From the NCBI RefSeq assembly GCF_028743495.1, contig NZ_CP117968.1: a stretch of 64,000 nucleotides of DNA. One strand, 5' to 3'. Within the stretch, counting starts at the first letter, position 1; each line of letters begins with the position of its first letter. The stretch is from Allobacillus halotolerans. GTDB taxonomy: Bacteria > Bacillota > Bacilli > Bacillales > Alkalibacillaceae. A program made the translations under genes and the position numbers. Under the pieces are notes generated by a model. The model saw only the letters and a list, made by a program, of their open reading frames with translations. It searched no databases and was not told the origin of the DNA. Below are positions 59,598-64,000 of this stretch, piece after piece.

Positions 59598-59626
59598 ATT
59601 ATATAAAAGACGTTACATTATTTCAA
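59598..59626 (-). promoter_or_regulatory. Promoter of the aminotransferase operon
   Basis: Minus strand TTGAAA and a perfect TATAAT, 17 bp apart. Confidence 0.75.
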
Positions 59627-59716
59627 TACTTAAAATAAAATTAATTTTTAGATAATTTGTTGGTTATTGTCGATTACTATGCTGATCCTGGAACTCGTTT
59701 AGGAGTGGCTAGATTT

Positions 59717-60031
59717 TTTATTGGCGGGTTCATTCGATTTATCGGCGGGTTTGCTCGTTCATCGGGCGGCTCGATCTGTTTATCGGATAGCTAGACCTGC
59801 TTATCGAGCGGTTGGATTCGCTCATCGGGCGCCTGGAAAAGCGCATCGGGTGGCTTCACTTGATTTTTCGACGGCTTGTACACAGAATTCGACGGCTTCA
59901 GCTCACTTTTCGACGGCTAACACACGGAATTCGACGGCTTCAGCTCATTATTCGATGGCTCCCACACAATATTCGATGGCTCGAACACGGAATTCGACGG
60001 CTTCACGTGAGTTTTCGACGGCTGCAGCAAA
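59717..60031 (+). repeat. 21-bp tandem array N (about 15 units, hybrid of two subtypes)
   Basis: The left third has units of the TTTATCGAGCGG type (as in array B). From about 59860 rightward the units are of the TTTTTCGACGGCTTC type (as in arrays A and J). The switch happens within one array, with a one- to two-base phase slip, so the two subtypes share a common origin. The array begins about 18 bp beyond the crh terminator. Confidence 0.85.
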
Positions 60032-60048
60032 ACACGCGCCATTCTCCA

Positions 60049-60090
60049 AAAACAAAAAACTGTTCAATAGGATTTCTCCCATGAACAGTT
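60049..60090 (-). terminator. Terminator of crh
   Basis: Minus-strand AACTGTTCA pairs with TGAACAGTT, followed by TTTTTGTTTTT, 18 bp past the stop. Confidence 0.85.
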
Positions 60091-60107
60091 TGATGAAAAA
60101 AGAGGGT

Positions 60108-60371
60108 CTATGATTCAGCGGTAATGAATTGACTCAGCTTTTCGATCGCTTCGTCTTCATCTGGTCCGTCTGCTTGGATGCCTACAACTTCATTCATACC
60201 AATGGCCAAGCTCATTACACCCATTATACTTTTGGCATTGACCTGCTTTCCGCCTTTCTCCAAAAAAATCTCTGCAGAAAAACGGTTGGCTTCTTGGACA
60301 AATTTCGCTGCAGGTCTCGCTTGTAGTCCTGGATCGATTTTTACAGTAAGTTCTCTTTCAACCACTTTCAT
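60108..60371 (-). CDS. crh: Catabolite repression HPr-like protein Crh
   Basis: 87 residues from MKVVERELTV, with GAGGGGAG upstream. The HPr fold is complete, but the phospho-histidine site reads GLQARPA with glutamine in place of histidine. The regulatory serine is kept in NAKSIMGVMS. That combination defines Crh, which cannot carry PTS phosphate but, when phosphorylated on serine by HPr kinase, works with CcpA. It is last in rapZ-mgfK-whiA-crh, as in B. subtilis, with a MITE-like element between whiA and crh. Confidence 0.95.
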   Translation of the reverse strand: MKVVERELTVKIDPGLQARPAAKFVQEANRFSAEIFLEKGGKQVNAKSIMGVMSLAIGMNEVVGIQADGPDEDEAIEKLSQFITAES

Positions 60372-60437
60372 TACTCCCCTCTTCAAAAATCAGCTTATTA
60401 ATACAATATTATAGCATGTTCTATTGCTTATTTAAAA

Positions 60438-60645
60438 GGCTTTGTTAAAGGCCGTTGTTGATATTGTGATCCGCTACCGGTGGGCGCTTTCCGCGGGCAC
60501 GGCTCGAGCCTCCTCGGAAGAAAGACACTTCCTGCGGGGTCTCGAGACTCGTGCTATTCCCGCAGGAGTCGCCACCTTCGCTTCTCACAATTCAACAACT
60601 CAATGCAACATCATTAGAAAATCAACACTAAACCTTAACAGAGCC
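60438..60645. mobile_element. MITE-like element, 208 bp, between whiA and crh
   Basis: Left end GGCTTTGTTAAAG. The right end, reverse complemented, reads GGCTCTGTTAAGG. It is flanked by a perfect 8-bp duplication ATTTAAAA (60430-60437 and 60646-60653). The central region is a long dyad: GGTGGGCG/CGCCACC, GCGGG/CCCGC, CACGGCTCGAG/CTCGAGACTCGTG. It shares ends and interior with the copy at 36725. No coding capacity. Confidence 0.87.
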
Positions 60646-60673
60646 ATTTAAAAAGAACGATACATTTTATTTA

Positions 60674-61621
60674 TTAATTTTGCAACAGTTCACCTTTTCG
60701 TAATTTCTCTGCAAATTCATCAATTCGTTTCAGTCGATGATTGATTCCAGACTTGCTGATTTTTCCGGTTGTCGATAGTTCGCCGAGTTCCTTTAAGGAA
60801 ACATCTTGATGTTCCAGTCTCAGTTTAGCGACTTCTTGAAGTTTTTCAGGTAGCGACTCCAAACCAACCGTATCATCTATGAATTTAATGTTTTCAACTT
60901 GACGAAAGGCGGCACCGATTGTTTTATTTAAATTCGCTGTATCACAATTGACCAGGCGATTCACGGAATTTCGCATGTCCCGCATAATCCGAACATCTTC
61001 AAACTTTAATAAAGCTTGGTGCGCTCCGATAATAATCAAAAAATCAGTAATTTTCTCTGCTTCTTTTAAATACGTAATATAGCCGTTTTTCCGTTCATGA
61101 GTCTTAGCGGATAAATCAAATTGATTCATTAAGTCACAAAGCGCTTCATTATGATCCTCATAAAATGAGAAAATTTCCATATGATATGACGATGTTTCCG
61201 GATTATTGACAGAGCCACCTGCCATAAACGCTCCTCTTAGATAGGCGCGTTTACAGCAATCTTTCTCCATAATTTCCTGGGAAATATGTCGAATAAAAGT
61301 CAGTGGCTCCTGCAAAATATTCATATCAGTCAATAGATGTTTGGCACCTTCAGATATTCGAACGATATAAACATTATTTTTCTTCAAACGCATTTTTTTC
61401 CGGACAAGCAATTCAACTGGAAGTCCGTATATATTTTTAATCAACGTATAAATCCGGCGAGCAATCGCTGCATTTTCTGTTTGAATATCCAACGTATATT
61501 TACGGTTGGAAAATGAAAGCGTACCATTCATTCGAATCAAAGCAGAGAGCTCAGACTTTTGACAGCAATGATCTGCTTCAATCGTTGTTAATTCTTTTTT
61601 TGTTTCCGATGCAAAAGACAT
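60674..61621 (-). CDS. whiA: WhiA sporulation/cell-division regulator homologue
   Basis: 315 residues. It has an N-terminal LAGLIDADG-like domain pair (RAYLRGAFMAGGSVNNPE segment: YLRGAFMAGGSV) without the endonuclease acidic residues, and a C-terminal helix-turn-helix (VSLKELGELSTTGKISKSGINHRL). In Bacillus it binds DNA and influences division and chromosome segregation. It is 30 bp downstream of mgfK. Confidence 0.95.
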   Translation of the reverse strand: MSFASETKKELTTIEADHCCQKSELSALIRMNGTLSFSNRKYTLDIQTENAAIARRIYTLIKNIYGLPVELLVRKKMRLKKNNVYIVRISEGAKHLLTDMNILQEPLTFIRHISQEIMEKDCCKRAYLRGAFMAGGSVNNPETSSYHMEIFSFYEDHNEALCDLMNQFDLSAKTHERKNGYITYLKEAEKITDFLIIIGAHQALLKFEDVRIMRDMRNSVNRLVNCDTANLNKTIGAAFRQVENIKFIDDTVGLESLPEKLQEVAKLRLEHQDVSLKELGELSTTGKISKSGINHRLKRIDEFAEKLRKGELLQN

Positions 61622-61651
61622 CGCGCATTCTCCTCTATATTATCCTCATCA

Positions 61652-62611
61652 CTATTGTACCAATTCATGCAGGATCTTGGCGATTTCATGCTCATTATGT
61701 TTCAAAGTTCCATCTTCATGTAAGTTTGCAATATTTCCCCGAACGACTTCAACACCCAATTGTTGGATAACTTCATCATCGCATAAGACCGGTTCAGCTT
61801 TTTCTTTTTCATATTCTGCGATAATCTGATTGGAAATTTCCTTATTATGAACAATGATTCGATCTAAAAAGGATTGGTTCGCATGTTGATGAATCGCTCG
61901 AATATGGTCAGAAGCTTTATAATGACTCGTTTCACCGTACTGGGTCATAATATTACACACATAAACAGAAGTTGCTTTTGTTTTATTTAATGCTTCCTGA
62001 ATTTTCGGTGCAATCAAGTTCGGCAAAATACTTGTGTATAAGCTACCAGGTGCAATGACGATTAATTCGGCTTGCTCAATTGCCCGGATTGCTTCTGGTA
62101 ATGGCTCTACGTCATCAGTATCATAAAAGACACGTTTAATTCGCTTTCCTACTTCAGGAATTTGCGACTCCCCACGGATGACGGACCCATCTTCAAACTC
62201 CGCCTTCAAGTACATGTTTGAATTGGAGATCGGATAGATGCGCCCTTTCACATTAAACACGCGCGAAATTTCCTTGATGCCTTTATAGAAATCACCAGTG
62301 ATTGATGTCATTCCAGCCAAAATTAAATTTCCAAGCGCATGACCGGATAAACCATTTCCATTTTCAAATCGATGTTGAAAAAGCTTTAATAACGTTGGCT
62401 CTACCGCAGACATCGAAGCAATTACTTTCCGTATATCACCAGGTGCAGGTATGGCGAGGTCTTCTCTCAATCGGCCCGTACTTCCTCCATCGTCAGCTAC
62501 GGTAACGATTGCAGACAAATTAACCGGATACTTTCTCAATCCTCGCAGTAAAACCGGCATCCCGGTTCCTCCCCCGATGACCACAACTTTTGGGCCATTT
62601 ATATCTGTCAT
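61652..62611 (-). CDS. mgfK: Gluconeogenesis factor MgfK/YvcK
   Basis: 319-residue CofD-like protein. VVIGGGTGMPVLLRGL begins the nucleotide-sugar-binding fold, followed by VADDGGSTGRLRED and GNLILAGM. B. subtilis YvcK binds UDP-GlcNAc and is needed on gluconeogenic carbon sources and for correct cell shape. Its start overlaps the rapZ stop by 4 bp. Confidence 0.95.
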   Translation of the reverse strand: MTDINGPKVVVIGGGTGMPVLLRGLRKYPVNLSAIVTVADDGGSTGRLREDLAIPAPGDIRKVIASMSAVEPTLLKLFQHRFENGNGLSGHALGNLILAGMTSITGDFYKGIKEISRVFNVKGRIYPISNSNMYLKAEFEDGSVIRGESQIPEVGKRIKRVFYDTDDVEPLPEAIRAIEQAELIVIAPGSLYTSILPNLIAPKIQEALNKTKATSVYVCNIMTQYGETSHYKASDHIRAIHQHANQSFLDRIIVHNKEISNQIIAEYEKEKAEPVLCDDEVIQQLGVEVVRGNIANLHEDGTLKHNEHEIAKILHELVQ

Positions 62612-63498
62612 TTTTTAACTTTTCCCCTTTTTTTATCGATATCTCTATGATACACATGGGTTGTATAATTTCTGCCTAAAATGTCACCTAACTTCTCGGA
62701 TAAGGCAACCGAGCGATGCTGTCCACCTGTACATCCGATTCCAATGACCAATTGGCTTTTGCCTTCGCGCACATAATGCGGCAACATGTATTCGAGTAAA
62801 TCCTTCAGTTTCCTCATAAATGTTCGTGTCTCTTTCCATTTGAATACATAAGACGAAACTTCATGATTTTTACCAGTCAAATCTCTCATGGAGTCGACGT
62901 AATGAGGGTTCGGCAGGAAACGAACATCGAACACTAAATCCGCATCAATTGGAACACCATGTTTGAATCCAAACGAGACGATTTGAACGGAAAAAACTTG
63001 CTGTTTCTTCTCCTTGAAATGGTCGGTAATTTTCTGTCGTAGTTCTTTGGCAGGTAGTTGATCCGTATGTAGAATGGTTTGAGCACGGCCTTTTAGCTCA
63101 TCTAAAATTTGTCGTTCCTGCTTAATCCCTTCTAACGGTAATCCTTCAGGTACCAATGGATGTGATCGCCTTGTCTCTTTATAACGGGTGACAAGCGTTT
63201 GGTCTTCTGCATCCAAAAATAATACGTGCTCCGCAATTCGATCGTCTTCAGCGAGTTGATCGAGCGTTTCGTACAACGTATCAAAAAACTCTCTGCCACG
63301 TAAATCCATGACAACAGCGAGCTTTTTATTCTCTTCTTGGTTATCCTTCATCAATTCTAAGAACTTCGGGAGTAAAGTCGGTGGTAAGTTATCGACACAA
63401 AAATATCCGAGATCTTCAAAGCTATGAACAGCTACTGTCTTTCCGGCACCAGACATTCCTGTAACGATGACTAACTCAACTTTCGACTTATCTTCCAT
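62608..63498 (-). CDS. rapZ: RNase adapter/nucleotide-binding protein RapZ (YvcJ)
   Basis: 296-residue P-loop protein. Walker A is VTGMSGAGKT near residue 12, and the C-terminal domain has GCTGGQHRSVALSEKL. In E. coli RapZ guides RNase E to the small RNA GlmZ; B. subtilis YvcJ hydrolyses nucleotides and affects competence. It is the first gene of the rapZ-mgfK-whiA-crh operon. The Nudix gene yvcI, which lies before it in B. subtilis, is missing here. Confidence 0.94.
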   Translation of the reverse strand: MEDKSKVELVIVTGMSGAGKTVAVHSFEDLGYFCVDNLPPTLLPKFLELMKDNQEENKKLAVVMDLRGREFFDTLYETLDQLAEDDRIAEHVLFLDAEDQTLVTRYKETRRSHPLVPEGLPLEGIKQERQILDELKGRAQTILHTDQLPAKELRQKITDHFKEKKQQVFSVQIVSFGFKHGVPIDADLVFDVRFLPNPHYVDSMRDLTGKNHEVSSYVFKWKETRTFMRKLKDLLEYMLPHYVREGKSQLVIGIGCTGGQHRSVALSEKLGDILGRNYTTHVYHRDIDKKRGKVKK

Positions 63499-63754
63499 GC
63501 GATCACCTTTTCTTCCTTTTATTTAGACGGTTGTTTTTCTATATATATTTACATAAATGGTTTGGTATGTTTAAGCGATCCGATTCTACGATTTGTGAAA
63601 GAGTTGACCGTGTTTAACTAAGTTGACCCTAACATGTATTGATCGTGCTTAAAATGTTTCCTTTCCTTCCATTATACAATGGATTGACGGATCCACCAAA
63701 GAAAATCGAACATTCTCTTAGATGATTCCGATATTCAATTAAGTATTTTTCATC
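63499..63754. other. Intergenic region between rapZ and the trxB terminator
   Basis: About 255 AT-rich bp where yvcI would lie in B. subtilis. No coding remnant of it is visible. It should contain the rapZ promoter, but I cannot place it confidently. GTTGACC occurs twice, 19 bp apart, near 63604-63628. Confidence 0.45.
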
Positions 63755-63789
63755 AAAAAAACACAGGCAGTTTATAAAACTACCTGTGC
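63755..63789 (-). terminator. Terminator of trxB
   Basis: Minus-strand CACAGGTAGTTT pairs with AAACTGCCTGTG, followed by TTTTTTT. Confidence 0.85.
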
Positions 63790-63889
63790 GTGAAACAATA
63801 TATTGAATAAAGGGGGTCAATATTTACTTACATTGTACCCGATAATTATTGCAACCGTGTTACAACAGCGTTAAAACCCTTTTACTTTT

Positions 63890-64000
63890 TTATTTCTTTG
63901 CTGCACTGATCTTTTCCATTAAATCTTCAATATACGATTGAGCGCGTTGTCCCGCGATACTTCCGTCACTTGTTGCCGTAACGATTTGGCGTAGTTCTTT
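63890..64000 (-). CDS. trxB: Thioredoxin reductase, C-terminal end
   Basis: The frame leaves the window on the right. The visible 36 residues include QIVTATSDGSIAGQRAQSYI, the conserved last FAD-binding segment of thioredoxin reductases, then an acidic/basic tail. The enzyme uses NADPH to reduce thioredoxin. Location next to rapZ-mgfK-whiA-crh matches B. subtilis trxB. Confidence 0.9.
   Translation of the reverse strand, partial: KELRQIVTATSDGSIAGQRAQSYIEDLMEKISAAKK

Noticed and set aside
407..60031. CRISPR arrays as an explanation for the repeats
   Set aside because: Period is only 21 bp, with about 6 variable bases and no room for spacers. No cas genes are present and units are degenerate.

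Overview
The window looks like a chromosome segment from a low-to-mid GC, Gram-positive Bacillaceae bacterium. Gene order matches Bacillus subtilis in several blocks: yusE-yusF-gcvH-yusI-fadE-fadA-fadN-yusM; secG-yvaK-rnr-smpB-ssrA; cggR-gapA-pgk-tpiA-gpmI-eno; clpP beside tRNA-Arg(CCG); and trxB-rapZ-mgfK-whiA-crh. Recognisable FadR, Zur, CggR and CtsR operators, strong GGAGG ribosome sites and U-tailed terminators fit the same assignment. The species cannot be named from the sequence alone.

Layout. 0-11.3 kb: thiol-redox proteins, gcvH, an IS110-family element, and the fatty-acid beta-oxidation genes with a proline dehydrogenase. 11.5-15 kb: copZ and a Zur-controlled zinc uptake operon that ends in zur itself. 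15-21.7 kb: an FtsW-like protein, an ABC-F protein, an MFS exporter, a YqhV-like protein, a CDF transporter and a small membrane protein. 21.9-29.3 kb: ssrA, smpB, an IS256-family element, a GNAT protein, rnr, esterase and secG. 29.4-39.6 kb: a dicarboxylate/glutamate symporter and the complete lower-glycolysis operon. 39.7-41.1 kb: tRNA-Arg and clpP. 41.1-46.1 kb: an amino/imino-acid catabolic cluster (SSS symporter, ornithine-cyclodeaminase family enzyme, DadA-like oxidase, CdaR-type regulator). 46.6-59.6 kb: two catabolic operons (CoA-transferase, acyl-CoA dehydrogenase, semialdehyde dehydrogenase; and aminotransferase, ThDP enzyme, aldehyde dehydrogenase, saccharopine/lysine-dehydrogenase family enzyme, IclR, DUF3870). 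60.1-64 kb: crh, whiA, mgfK, rapZ and the 3' end of trxB.

Metabolic reading. The 46.8-59.5 kb operons can be ordered into a hypothetical route from lysine through 2-aminoadipate, 2-oxoadipate, glutarate semialdehyde and glutarate to glutaryl-CoA and crotonyl-CoA. The fadN/fadA genes at the other end of the window could finish it. Each step is a family-level assignment, and the whole route is inference.

The most unusual signal is non-coding. Ten separate intergenic loci carry tandem arrays with a period of exactly 21 bp. The unit sequence differs between loci and falls into several families, some found in both orientations. Together they cover about 2.8 kb. Most start within about 60 bp beyond an intrinsic terminator. 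Because 21 is a multiple of 3 they create long spurious reading frames made of heptad peptides. The IS256-family element sits inside one array, and removing it with one copy of its 9-bp target duplication restores the 21-bp phase. Two MITE-like elements of about 200 bp, each with a perfect 8-bp target duplication, and a third structurally related element interrupt the glycolysis and whiA-crh operons.
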